DNA of 64,000 bases from Bacteroidota bacterium (lineage in GTDB: Bacteria; Bacteroidota; Bacteroidia; Bacteroidales; Lentimicrobiaceae): NCBI GenBank assembly GCA_009773455.1, contig WSXU01000024.1, positions 1 through 64,000 on the forward strand, given 5' to 3'. The first letter of the stretch is position 1, and every line of letters starts with the position of its first letter. Positions 42,919-51,493 of the stretch are shown here, piece after piece. Under the pieces are notes generated by a model. That model had not been told where the DNA came from. It did no database searches and saw only the letters and a list, made by a program, of their open reading frames with translations. The position numbers were made by a program, and so were the translations under genes.

Positions 42919-43078
42919 GAATGCAGGTTTTGGTTTAAATATGTCTGCAAATAGAATTAACAATTACATCTCCTGAAAGTTAAAGCTTACGAATCGGAAT
43001 AAATCGATGCCGGAATGGAATTTCTGCTTTCCAACGGAATGATTATTGATTCCGATATCAGTTGGCGGCTAATTATAT

Positions 43079-43086
43079 TAACTTTG
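43079..43086 (+). promoter_or_regulatory. -7 box (TAACTTTG) of the small lipoprotein gene
   Basis: TAnnTTTG on the plus strand, 49 bases upstream of the ATG at 43136. Confidence 0.65.
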
Positions 43087-43135
43087 AAGTTAAATTTAAT
43101 ATTCTGAATAACTCACCATTTTTAAATCATTTGAC

Positions 43136-43525
43136 ATGAAAAAGCTGGCAGTTCTGGGTCTTGTGTTCATGGCAGTTTGTGCCTGTTCTTCGCAGAAAGA
43201 AACCACCGGAACAGGAAAACCTGCGGCGACAGTGGCCATTGACAGCACAGAATATGAGATAACCATCATAGACCCTGATTTTGATCGTTGGTACGTTGGC
43301 CATTATTCACCGGCACTTGATCGCACCAATGAGTATTACCGTTCAATGAATTCGCAGGGTGTCATAAACTGGAACTATTATTTCACGCGCAACAAATACA
43401 GCACTGTCATCGGTTCCTATATCAGTTACAATCCATCTATAGATTATGGCCTCGAAGTAAACCGGCGATTGTACTGGTATTTTAGATTTATTGAGGAAAA
43501 TTACCGGATCCGCCTGTTGCGCTGA
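43136..43525 (+). CDS. Small lipoprotein, probable DUF6146 family
   Basis: A 129-residue protein with a lipoprotein signal (AVLGLVFMAVCAC, Cys about 16-18). The mature part carries DSTEYEITIIDPDFDRWY and many aromatic residues (NEYYRSMNSQGVINWNYYF; NRRLYWYFRFIEENY). This matches my recollection of the Bacteroidota-restricted DUF6146 family, whose function is unknown. Confidence 0.7.
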   Translation: MKKLAVLGLVFMAVCACSSQKETTGTGKPAATVAIDSTEYEITIIDPDFDRWYVGHYSPALDRTNEYYRSMNSQGVINWNYYFTRNKYSTVIGSYISYNPSIDYGLEVNRRLYWYFRFIEENYRIRLLR

Positions 43526-43564
43526 TTTCCCTGCACCGGTATCCTGAACAGGAATCACAGAAGA

Positions 43565-44500
43565 TTATTGTTGATTTTCAATAGCTTTACTGACAATACG
43601 AATCACTTCACCTGCGTCAGGCGGGCTCCAGATCATCTCCCTTTCTTTTCTGAACCATGTCATTTGCCGGCGGGCATAGCGCCGGGTATTGGTTTTTATT
43701 TTTTCTACGGCTTCAGTCAGGCTGCATTTGTCTTCAAAATAATCGAAAAGTTCCCGGTAACCAACTGTATTGAGTGCATTCAGCTGACGTAGCGGATAGA
43801 GGCTGCGGGCTTCAGCTTCCAGTCCGGCATTCATCATCTGATCAACCCTTGAATTGATGCGGTGGTGAAGCTCTGCCCTGGGCAATTCAAGCCCTACCCT
43901 GAAGATCCTGAAATCACGTTTCAGCGGTTGCCGGTTCCTGAAAGAGGTGTAGGTTTTGCCGGTAGAAAGGCACACCTCCAGGGCCCTGATGATGCGGTTG
44001 GGATTGGCCGGATCTACCACAGCCGAATAATCCGGATCAAGTTTAAGTAGCATAGCCCTTAGCGAAGCAAGTCCCTCGTTTTCGAATTTCGAGTGAAGCG
44101 TATTCCTTAGTTCAGCATCGGCATCGGGCAGATCATCGATGCCTTCGCATACGGCTTTGATGTAAAGACCTGAACCACCCACCATCACTGCTATCGGGTT
44201 ACGGCTGAAAAGGTCCGGAAGTATCTTAAGTACATCCTGCTCAAATCGGGAAACATTGTAGCTATCGGTGACCGACAGGTTACCAACCATATGGTGCTTA
44301 ACTTCTGCAAGTTGTCCGGCATCAGGCACCGCAGTACCAATAACCAGTTCACGGTAAAACTGCCTTGAGTCTGCTGAAATAATGTCACAACCAAAATGTT
44401 TTGCAACATCAATAGCCACAGAAGTCTTTCCAACGGCAGTCGGTCCGGCAATCACCAATAAAATCGGGTAATCAGGGTACAGGAATGTACGCTCTACCAT
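43565..44500 (-). CDS. miaA: tRNA dimethylallyltransferase
   Basis: A 311-residue protein with P-loop AGPTAVGKTSVAI, then DIISADSRQFYRELVIGT (catalytic Asp region), VGGSGLYIKAV and KTNTRRYARRQMTWFRKE at the end. It adds dimethylallyl to A37 of tRNAs reading U-starting codons. It overlaps the upstream gene by 7 bases (44494-44500), so it is the second gene of a minus-strand pair. Confidence 0.95.
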   Translation of the reverse strand: MVERTFLYPDYPILLVIAGPTAVGKTSVAIDVAKHFGCDIISADSRQFYRELVIGTAVPDAGQLAEVKHHMVGNLSVTDSYNVSRFEQDVLKILPDLFSRNPIAVMVGGSGLYIKAVCEGIDDLPDADAELRNTLHSKFENEGLASLRAMLLKLDPDYSAVVDPANPNRIIRALEVCLSTGKTYTSFRNRQPLKRDFRIFRVGLELPRAELHHRINSRVDQMMNAGLEAEARSLYPLRQLNALNTVGYRELFDYFEDKCSLTEAVEKIKTNTRRYARRQMTWFRKEREMIWSPPDAGEVIRIVSKAIENQQ

Positions 44501-45093
44501 TCAGTACTTTGCTCAAGTGAGGGGTCAGCGGGAATATCATCCTCTTCCTCATTATTCAGGATATCATCAAACTCACTGAGGAGGGCGATTTCGTCCTCAT
44601 CGGCATCAACAGAATCCGCAATCGGAAGGGCTGGAGTGGTAACGATAAGCTTCCCTTCACTTTTTACACACATCGGATACTGATCTTTGTTGCCGGCCTC
44701 AAGTATACGGGTGAGTTCTATGTAGAATGTTCTGGGATTCAGAAAGTCATATTCATAAAGCAGTCGCTGATGAGGATCATCGATTACATCCTTGATCCTA
44801 ACTTTGTCCATTTCAAAGATGGGCATCCGGTCGCGCTTTGGACCCCGCCTGTCATCATCGTCTTCATCATCAGCAGGCCCTCCGTTCTGCTGCATATTGA
44901 TCAGCGTAATCTCTTTCTTTTTACGCCAGTTACGGTCACAAACAAAAAATGAAGCCAGTTCATTGCCGGGAAGTTCTACCGATAACTTGATGGCATTGTG
45001 CAAATCAGCAAATGTTTGTGACGACAGAATGTCGAAATCGCGAAGGAAGTCCTCCTGGTCTTCAAACAACAACCTGAAACGATATACGTGCAT
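44494..45093 (-). CDS. pRiA4b ORF-3-like domain protein
   Basis: A 199-residue protein. Residues 1-160 resemble the plasmid pRiA4b ORF-3-like family (VYRFRLLFEDQEDFLRDFDI; TFADLHNAIKLSVELPGNELASFF; KVRIKDVIDDPHQRLLYEYDF), and the C-terminus is very acidic (NNEEEDDIPADPSLEQ). The family name comes from an Agrobacterium plasmid and no activity is established. It is coupled to miaA by a 7-base overlap. Confidence 0.75.
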   Translation of the reverse strand: MHVYRFRLLFEDQEDFLRDFDILSSQTFADLHNAIKLSVELPGNELASFFVCDRNWRKKKEITLINMQQNGGPADDEDDDDRRGPKRDRMPIFEMDKVRIKDVIDDPHQRLLYEYDFLNPRTFYIELTRILEAGNKDQYPMCVKSEGKLIVTTPALPIADSVDADEDEIALLSEFDDILNNEEEDDIPADPSLEQSTEW

Positions 45094-45158
45094 GCCTGTT
45101 TATATTTATGTTGGTTTGGTGTGATAAAATTAATCGATTCAGTTAAAAAAAACAAATT

Positions 45159-46583
45159 TTAAAGTGACTCATTTACAGGTTGTAAACCCATGCTTTTCCC
45201 CTCTGCTATCATAAAACGGTAAGCTTTTTCAAATTCATTCTCCAGTTTCCCATCCAGAATAGCTTCGCGGATTGCCGTTTTGATCAGTCCCACTTCACGT
45301 CCCGGAGGTAATCCGAAGGCTTCCATAATGACCTCCCCGGTCACAGGGGGTTGCCAGTTTCTCAGCTTATCCTTTTCTTCAATTTCTTTCAGCTTCTGTC
45401 GTACAAGATCAAAATTGGCCAGGTACCGCTTTACTTTTTCACGGTTTTTAGAGGTGATGTCTGCTTCGCACAGGGTCATCAGGTCGTCGATGTCATCCCC
45501 GGCTTCATACAGCAGCCTCCGGATGGCTGAATCAGTAACCTCTTCCTCTGAGAGTACAATGGGTCTCAGGTGAAGAAAAACCAGCTTTTGGACATATTTC
45601 ATTTTCTCATTTAACGGAAGCCGGAGCTGCCTGAAAATCTGGGATACCATACGTGATCCCTTCACTTCATGACCATGAAATGTCCATCCAGTTTCTTCCT
45701 GATACCGCCTTGTTGCAGGTTTTCCGATGTCATGAAGAATTGCAGCCCAGCGAAGCCATATATCGTTGGTATTCGGTGCTATGCGATCGAGAACCTCGAG
45801 TGTGTGATAGAAATTATCCTTATGTCCCTTCCCTTCTCTTGTTTCGGCGCCCTTGAGTGCGAGGAACTGCGGGAATATGATTTCCAGCAGGCCTGTTTCA
45901 TCCAGCAGTTTAAATCCAACAGATGGTTTATCAGCCAGGATTATTTTGTTCAGCTCCTCGCTGATCCGCTCACTTGAAACGATTCTGATCCTCTCACGGT
46001 TCCGTGAAATTGCTTCCATTGTTTCGGGAAGGATGGAGAAGCCCAGTTGGGTCGAGAATCTTATACCACGCATCATCCGGAGCGGATCATCAGAAAAGGT
46101 GATGTCCGGATCAAGCGGGGTACGGATCAGCTTTCTTTCAATATCCGACACACCTTCAAAAGGATCCACCAGCGTACCATAATCCGCTTCATTCAGACTG
46201 ATGGCCAATGCGTTTATTGTGAAATCGCGCCGTTTCTGGTCGTCATCCAATGTGCCGCTCACTACATCTGGTTTTCGCGAATCGGGATGATAGGATTCTT
46301 TTCGTGCCCCGACGAATTCAAGCTGATAATCCTGATAATGGACCATAGCTGTGCCAAATGTTTTGAAGATACTCACCTTGTGGTGGCCCCTGAGCCTTTT
46401 GGCAAAGCGCTGTGCTACTTCTACCCCGTCGCCGATCACCACAAAATCAATATCCGTGGAGGAACGTCCGAGGAAAACATCACGTACAAATCCACCTACC
46501 ACAAAAACCGGGAGGTTTAATTCTGCGGCAGCTTCGGCGATTTTCCTGAAAAGCGGATGCTTCAGATTTGATTTTAAGTTCAT
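45159..46583 (-). CDS. cca: CCA tRNA nucleotidyltransferase / poly(A) polymerase-type with HD domain
   Basis: About 474 residues (start at ATG 46583, because the promoter at 46605-46612 puts transcription start next to the longer ORF's ATG at 46595). The head has [14 protein letters not shown] and [12 protein letters not shown] (catalytic Asp pair), [11 protein letters not shown] and [11 protein letters not shown]. An HD domain follows ([10 protein letters not shown]). It adds or repairs the 3' CCA of tRNAs; the host tRNA-Gly here lacks an encoded CCA, consistent with the need for it. Confidence 0.9.
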   Translation of the reverse strand: MNLKSNLKHPLFRKIAEAAAELNLPVFVVGGFVRDVFLGRSSTDIDFVVIGDGVEVAQRFAKRLRGHHKVSIFKTFGTAMVHYQDYQLEFVGARKESYHPDSRKPDVVSGTLDDDQKRRDFTINALAISLNEADYGTLVDPFEGVSDIERKLIRTPLDPDITFSDDPLRMMRGIRFSTQLGFSILPETMEAISRNRERIRIVSSERISEELNKIILADKPSVGFKLLDETGLLEIIFPQFLALKGAETREGKGHKDNFYHTLEVLDRIAPNTNDIWLRWAAILHDIGKPATRRYQEETGWTFHGHEVKGSRMVSQIFRQLRLPLNEKMKYVQKLVFLHLRPIVLSEEEVTDSAIRRLLYEAGDDIDDLMTLCEADITSKNREKVKRYLANFDLVRQKLKEIEEKDKLRNWQPPVTGEVIMEAFGLPPGREVGLIKTAIREAILDGKLENEFEKAYRFMIAEGKSMGLQPVNESL

Positions 46584-46604
46584 TTGAAACGGCATTCAAT
46601 GCGG

Positions 46605-46612
46605 CAAAAATA
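46605..46612 (-). promoter_or_regulatory. -7 box (TATTTTTG) of the cca gene
   Basis: TAnnTTTG on the minus strand about 22 bases upstream of the ATG at 46583. Confidence 0.6.
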
Positions 46613-46745
46613 CAAAACTAATCTTGAAAACGCTGTCATTAAAGAAAAGGTAACCTTCGAAACACCCCATTGACAAGTGGTACAGGCATGAAAATGAGCG
46701 GGAAAAATATTTTATAAAATCATTTGGGGATGAGGTTTTGTTCCA

Positions 46746-46753
46746 TATTTTTG
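46746..46753 (+). promoter_or_regulatory. -7 box (TATTTTTG) of the dehydrogenase operon
   Basis: TAnnTTTG on the plus strand, 43 bases upstream of the ATG at 46797. Confidence 0.65.
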
Positions 46754-46796
46754 ACGCTCTGATCGGAATCTATTCAACAATTTAAATTAATCAGAA

Positions 46797-47996
46797 ATGG
46801 CAAAAAGAACCATCGTAACATTGCCCGGTGACGGCATAGGAAAAGTTGTACTTGATGAAACCATCCGCGTACTGGAAGCAGCAGGTTTTGAAGCAGATTA
46901 TGTTCATGGTGACATAGGCTGGGAATTCTGGTGTAAAGAAGGTAATCCATTGCCCGACCGTACCATCGAACTGCTCAGAAAACACAAAATTGCCCTCTTT
47001 GGTGCAATTACGTCAAAACCTAAGGACAAAACTGCAGCAGAACTGGCACCCGAGCTTCAGGGTAAAGGCTTTACCTATTACAGCCCGATTGTAACCATGA
47101 GGCAGATGTTCGACCTCGATATCTGTATGCGTCCCTGCCAGACCCTGCCCGGCAACCCGCTCAATTTTATCAGAAGGGGTAAAAACGACACCATTGAGGA
47201 ACCGGTGATTGATGTGATGATCTTTCGTCAGAATACCGAAGGATTGTATGGTGGGGTTGAATGGACCAATCCGGGCGACCAGGTTTATGATGCATTGATG
47301 ACACACCCAAAATTCAAATCAAATTTTGCCTGGTGTCCCCGCCCCGACCTCGCTGTTTCAACACGTATCTTTACCAGGAAATATACCACACGTATTGTTA
47401 AGGCTGCTTTTGAATATGCTCAGAAACGCGGTTTCAACAAGATCACGGTATGCGAAAAACCCAATGTGATCCGTGAAACCTCGGGCATGATGCTGAAAAT
47501 TGCCCAGGAAATGAGTAAAAATGAGTATCCGAACATCTGGGTTGAAGACGTGAACATTGATGCCATGACCATGTGGCTCACCAAAAATCCCGAAAACTAC
47601 AATGTTATCGTTGCAGGTAATATGTTCGGAGATATTGTTTCTGATGCTTTTGCCGGGCTGATCGGTGGTCTTGGTTTCGCAACCAGCGCCCAGTTTAACC
47701 CTGAGCTGGGTATCGGTGTTTTTGAGCCAACCCATGGTTCTGCACCGAAATATGCCAGCTATGAAACAAGCATCGTCAACCCGATTGCAATGATCCTCTC
47801 CGCTGTAATGATGCTGGAGCATCTTGAAGAATGGGATATGGCCAACCGCATCCGCAAGGCCGTGGGTGAAGTCATTGCAGAAGGCAAGGTGCGCGCTTAC
47901 GATATGATGAAGCTCAAAGGTTCACCGGATGTTATCAACCAGGGAGCAGCTTCTACCCATCAGATGGCCGACGCCATTATTGCCAGGTTAAAGTAA
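46797..47996 (+). CDS. Isocitrate/isopropylmalate dehydrogenase family enzyme (likely isocitrate dehydrogenase)
   Basis: A 399-residue protein of the beta-decarboxylating dehydrogenase family: TLPGDGIGKVV, IALFGAITSKP, IFRQNTEGLYGGVEW (the usual REN reads RQN), the metal-binding region NVIVAGNMFGDIVSDAFAGLIGGLG, and GIGVFEPTHGSAPKYA. It oxidatively decarboxylates a 2-hydroxyacid dicarboxylate with NAD(P). The aconitase-family gene two places downstream suggests isocitrate as substrate (oxidative TCA branch, 2-oxoglutarate for glutamate). Isopropylmalate or homoisocitrate cannot be excluded, though no leuA-type gene is near. Confidence 0.85.
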   Translation: MAKRTIVTLPGDGIGKVVLDETIRVLEAAGFEADYVHGDIGWEFWCKEGNPLPDRTIELLRKHKIALFGAITSKPKDKTAAELAPELQGKGFTYYSPIVTMRQMFDLDICMRPCQTLPGNPLNFIRRGKNDTIEEPVIDVMIFRQNTEGLYGGVEWTNPGDQVYDALMTHPKFKSNFAWCPRPDLAVSTRIFTRKYTTRIVKAAFEYAQKRGFNKITVCEKPNVIRETSGMMLKIAQEMSKNEYPNIWVEDVNIDAMTMWLTKNPENYNVIVAGNMFGDIVSDAFAGLIGGLGFATSAQFNPELGIGVFEPTHGSAPKYASYETSIVNPIAMILSAVMMLEHLEEWDMANRIRKAVGEVIAEGKVRAYDMMKLKGSPDVINQGAASTHQMADAIIARLK

Positions 47997-48019
47997 ATCA
48001 ATTTATTACAGAATTCAAT

Positions 48020-48053
48020 TCTCCCCTTTGTTTCACCAAAAGCAAAGGGGAGA
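48020..48053. promoter_or_regulatory. Intercistronic hairpin
   Basis: TCTCCCCTTTG and CAAAGGGGAGA form a perfect 11-bp stem with a 12-base loop, but no T run follows, so it is unlikely to be a full terminator. It may stabilise the dehydrogenase message or lower expression of the downstream genes. Confidence 0.6.
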
Positions 48054-48064
48054 TTATTAAATAC

Positions 48065-48658
48065 ATGAACAAAAAAAACAAAACTATGACCCCGGAAATT
48101 AAGCCAGAATATGTAAAACAGGCCAGGGAACTGTGGCCTGAAATTGAATGGATCAGCGACGCATCCCTGCGCGAAACCACCACCAATACCTGGGCGCTGG
48201 CATTACAGAAAAGTGTCCTTACTCCCGGTGATCTGAATACCATACCCTTCACCCTGCTCGCAGGTCCTGATCTTAAGGTGACCTTTATGGACCATAAAAG
48301 GGCTGTGGTGCACATTGCCAAAGACTGCGGCAACCAGATGAATCTGTTTTTCAAAAACGATCTTCCGGTGAACATGGATGTGATGATCGCCGGTGCCATT
48401 CTTGCTGATGTCGGAAAATTGCTTGAATATGAAATGAAAGACGGTAAATCCATTCAGGGAAGTTATGGCAAATACCTGCGTCACCCCTTTTCCGGAGTCT
48501 CGCTGGCCGAAATGTGCGGCGTTCCCGCTGAAGTCTGCCACATCATTGCTACCCATGCCGGTGAAGGCAATATGGTAAAACGTTCAACAGAAGCATACGT
48601 AGTTCATCATGCTGACTTTATGACCTTCGAGCCATTCCGCGAAAGACTGAAAATCTGA
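48065..48658 (+). CDS. HD-domain-like protein with altered HD motif
   Basis: A 197-residue protein (a second ATG at 48086 is possible). The overall pattern is of a small HD-domain phosphohydrolase: GAILADVGKLLEY, HPFSGVSLAEMCGVP, VCHIIATHAGEG, VVHHADF. In the hallmark motif the His is Ala (A114-D115 where LHDIGK is expected), while other His residues (83, and those in the C-terminal half) remain. It may use other ligands or be regulatory. It lies between the dehydrogenase and aconitase-family genes on the same strand, so a metabolic role linked to them is inferred. Confidence 0.75.
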   Translation: MNKKNKTMTPEIKPEYVKQARELWPEIEWISDASLRETTTNTWALALQKSVLTPGDLNTIPFTLLAGPDLKVTFMDHKRAVVHIAKDCGNQMNLFFKNDLPVNMDVMIAGAILADVGKLLEYEMKDGKSIQGSYGKYLRHPFSGVSLAEMCGVPAEVCHIIATHAGEGNMVKRSTEAYVVHHADFMTFEPFRERLKI

Positions 48659-48685
48659 TAATTTCAAACCAACTGAAACAACGTT

Positions 48686-50491
48686 ATGACAGTAATTGAG
48701 AAAATTCTTGCCGGCCATTCAAACCAGTCAACTGTAAAACCGGGTGATATCATCGATGTTTTTATAGATTCGCGCGCCGCCCGTGACTTCGGTGGAGCCA
48801 ATGTTGTAAAGAACCTGATCGACAACGGCCTTACCATTGCCGATGCAAAACATACCGTCTTTACCTTCGACTGTAATCCGGGTGGGTCAGACCAGAAATA
48901 TGCTGCCAACCAGCATTACTGCCGGCTTTATGCAAGGCAGAACAACATCAGGGTGTATGATGTTGATTCGGGAATAGGCACCCATCTGGCCATTGATAAA
49001 GGACTGGCCTATCCGGGCTCCACGTTTGTTTCAACCGACTCCCATGCCAACATTATGGGTGCCATCGGTGCTTTCGGCCAGGGAATGGGTGATCAGGACA
49101 TTGCAGCTGCCTGGGCAAAAGGCGCTGTGTGGTTTAAAGTTCCGGAGTCAGTTAAACTGAACCTGACCGGAAAACGACCGGCCAATGTGACTGCCAAAGA
49201 CATCGTACTCAACCTGCTCTCCATATTTGGTGCAAACAAGCTGTTGGGCTACAGTGTTGAGGTATATGGCGATGCCGTTGAAGACCTGAGCCTTGACGAA
49301 CGCATCACCATTTCATCCATGGCAACGGAAATGGGTGCCATCATCGTACTTTTTACCCCGAACGAGAAAGTGCTGAACGAACTTGAGAAAATAACCGGCA
49401 ACAGGTACGAAGCAGTAAAAGCCGATGCAGATGCCGTGTATACCGAGGTTTTCAATATTGACCTGGGAAGTTTTGTTCCGATGGTTGCCAACCCGGGACA
49501 CCCCCATGACAATGCTTCTGTAGATTCAGTTTCCAGAACCAAAATAGATTCCGCCTTTATCGGCAGCTGCACCAACGGGCGTATTGACGACCTGAGGGTT
49601 GCCGGTGAGATCCTTAAAGGCCGCAAAGTAGCACCGGGTGTTGTGCTCAAAGTGGTACCGGCTACTGATCAGATATGGCAACAGGCGCTTGAAGAAGGAC
49701 TGATCAAAATATTCAAGGATGCCGGAGCAATGGTCTCCAATGCAGGTTGCGCGGGTTGTGCTGCCGGACAGGTTGGCCAGAACGGACCCGATGAGGTTAC
49801 CATCAGTACCGGAAACCGTAATTTCTCAGGCAAGCAGGGTAAAGGATTTGTTTACCTGGCCAGCCCGGCTACGGTCGCAGCTTCGGCCATCGCCGGATAC
49901 ATCACCACACCGGATGAAATCCCTGCCGAACCGGCCCTGTTTTCAGCCAAACCAGGAGCCGTTGCTGCTGAAGTCAAAGCAAAAGCAACACCGGCTGATG
50001 TAAAAACCACGGTTGAGGGCCGGGTTTGGGTGATCCGCCAGGATGATATCGATACCGATATGATCTTCCACAACAGATATCTGGCCATCACCGATATCAG
50101 GGAAATGGGTCAGTACACCTTCGATAACCTGAAAGGTTATGAGGACTTTGCAAAGAAAGCACAGACCGGCGACATCGTGGTTACAACCAAAAATTTCGGT
50201 GCCGGAAGCTCACGTCAGCAAGCGGTCGATTGTTTCAAGGCGCTGGGCGTACAGTGCATCATTGCTGAATCGTACGGAGCTATTTATGAGCGCAATGCCA
50301 TCAATGCAGCTTTACCCATCATGACCTACAAACAGGGAATGCTGGAAGAGCTGAACCTTGAAACCGGTGATGTAATCAGTGTTGATTTTATTTCAGGTTC
50401 AATGACCAACAAAACCAAAGGAAAGTCAACAACCATCAATAAGTTTTATGATGCGCAGTTGCAGGTTTACAGAAATGGCGGACTTTTATAA
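48686..50491 (+). CDS. Aconitase-family hydratase (fused large and small subunits)
   Basis: A 601-residue protein. Residues about 1-420 are the LeuC-like iron-sulfur part: FTFDCNPGGSDQK, STDSHANIMGAIGAFGQGMGD, SCTNGRIDDL (a cluster Cys) and AGCAGCAAGQVG (the CxxC). Residues about 455-600 are the LeuD-like swivel domain (DDIDTDMIFHNRYL; TTKNFGAGSSRQQAVD). At about 600 residues it is shorter than AcnA/AcnB. It isomerises citrate/isocitrate or a similar tricarboxylate; the neighbouring dehydrogenase favours aconitase. 3-isopropylmalate and homoaconitate remain alternatives. Confidence 0.85.
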   Translation: MTVIEKILAGHSNQSTVKPGDIIDVFIDSRAARDFGGANVVKNLIDNGLTIADAKHTVFTFDCNPGGSDQKYAANQHYCRLYARQNNIRVYDVDSGIGTHLAIDKGLAYPGSTFVSTDSHANIMGAIGAFGQGMGDQDIAAAWAKGAVWFKVPESVKLNLTGKRPANVTAKDIVLNLLSIFGANKLLGYSVEVYGDAVEDLSLDERITISSMATEMGAIIVLFTPNEKVLNELEKITGNRYEAVKADADAVYTEVFNIDLGSFVPMVANPGHPHDNASVDSVSRTKIDSAFIGSCTNGRIDDLRVAGEILKGRKVAPGVVLKVVPATDQIWQQALEEGLIKIFKDAGAMVSNAGCAGCAAGQVGQNGPDEVTISTGNRNFSGKQGKGFVYLASPATVAASAIAGYITTPDEIPAEPALFSAKPGAVAAEVKAKATPADVKTTVEGRVWVIRQDDIDTDMIFHNRYLAITDIREMGQYTFDNLKGYEDFAKKAQTGDIVVTTKNFGAGSSRQQAVDCFKALGVQCIIAESYGAIYERNAINAALPIMTYKQGMLEELNLETGDVISVDFISGSMTNKTKGKSTTINKFYDAQLQVYRNGGLL

Positions 50492-50510
50492 TTAAAATGC
50501 CCGCAGATTA

Positions 50511-50539
50511 AAAGCCGGTTCTTCGGGATCGGCTTTTTT
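50511..50539 (+). terminator. Terminator of the aconitase operon
   Basis: An 11-bp stem (AAAGCCGGTTC / GGATCGGCTTT, with wobble pairs) closed by a TTCG tetraloop and followed by Ts. Confidence 0.9.
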
Positions 50540-50676
50540 ATTCTTTTTCAGCTGTTAAGCAGAAAATCCGCTCAATGCTGGTAAATTTAACAACACCGGC
50601 CATTTTCCGGAATAGTGTCTTTTCTAATGAATCAGGAATTACATGATTCTCACAATCATCAATTTACAAGCCTGAA

Positions 50677-51339
50677 ATGAAGTTTACTCACCTGTTTTTC
50701 GACCTCGACGGTACGTTAATTGATTCCCGACCCGGGATTTTCAGTTCTCTATACTCAATGCTCGGAAAGCTTGGAATACCGGAAAGCAGATGGCCGGTCG
50801 ATTTTAATCCCTTTATCGGTCCTCCACTCCGTGACTCCTTTAAATCTCTTTTCGGATTTGATGAAGAGTTGACCGAAACAGCAACAACGATATACCGGGA
50901 GTATTACAGCAAAACAGGTATGTATGAATTCACCGTTTACCCGGGTATCGTGGAGGCGCTGACACATTTAAAAGCAGCCGGATTTAACCTCAGCATCGTT
51001 ACGTCAAAGGCGGAATCCTATGCAGAAAGGATGATCAGCAGAGCCGGATTTTCGGATCTTTTCACAACCGTATCCGGGTGTGAGATCAATGGAAACAGAA
51101 GCGAAAAAGCAGAACTGATCAATTACACTCTTGGTAAATTCGGGCTTCAGCCATCGAAACAAATTCTGATGATCGGTGATCGGTACCATGATCTCAGGGG
51201 AGCCCGGATGACAGGCATTTCTTCTGCTGCAGTACTTTACGGATATGGATCTGCAAGTGAACTTGCAGCTGAAAAGCCATGTATAACCATCACCTCTCCG
51301 CTTGAAATAGCTGAAAAAATCATTGGAGCAATAGGATAG
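50677..51339 (+). CDS. HAD hydrolase, phosphoglycolate phosphatase-like
   Basis: A 220-residue protein with HAD motifs FFDLDGTLIDSRPGI (I), IVTSKAES (II), a conserved Lys in NRSEKAELI (III) and MIGDRYHDLRGARMTGI (IV). The helical cap between I and II fits Gph/PpaX-type phosphatases. The substrate cannot be assigned; phosphoglycolate or pyrophosphate are common for the group. It appears to be a single gene with no clear promoter box. Confidence 0.85.
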   Translation: MKFTHLFFDLDGTLIDSRPGIFSSLYSMLGKLGIPESRWPVDFNPFIGPPLRDSFKSLFGFDEELTETATTIYREYYSKTGMYEFTVYPGIVEALTHLKAAGFNLSIVTSKAESYAERMISRAGFSDLFTTVSGCEINGNRSEKAELINYTLGKFGLQPSKQILMIGDRYHDLRGARMTGISSAAVLYGYGSASELAAEKPCITITSPLEIAEKIIGAIG

Positions 51340-51493
51340 TTATTCTTTAAGGATGGAATATGGTAAATACTTAACCCATAAATTTGCCTGTTGATAAATA
51401 TTTTCTACCAAACCGCTTACAAATGTGTATCCGGTGAATTAACAACTGACGCTTACCAAACCTCATATTACAAACCAAATATCTGATCTGAAA

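Noticed and set aside
44494-45093. Transposase or plasmid remnant, suggested by the family name pRiA4b ORF-3
   Set aside because: No transposase motifs or terminal repeats; the gene is coupled to miaA and looks like a stable chromosomal gene.
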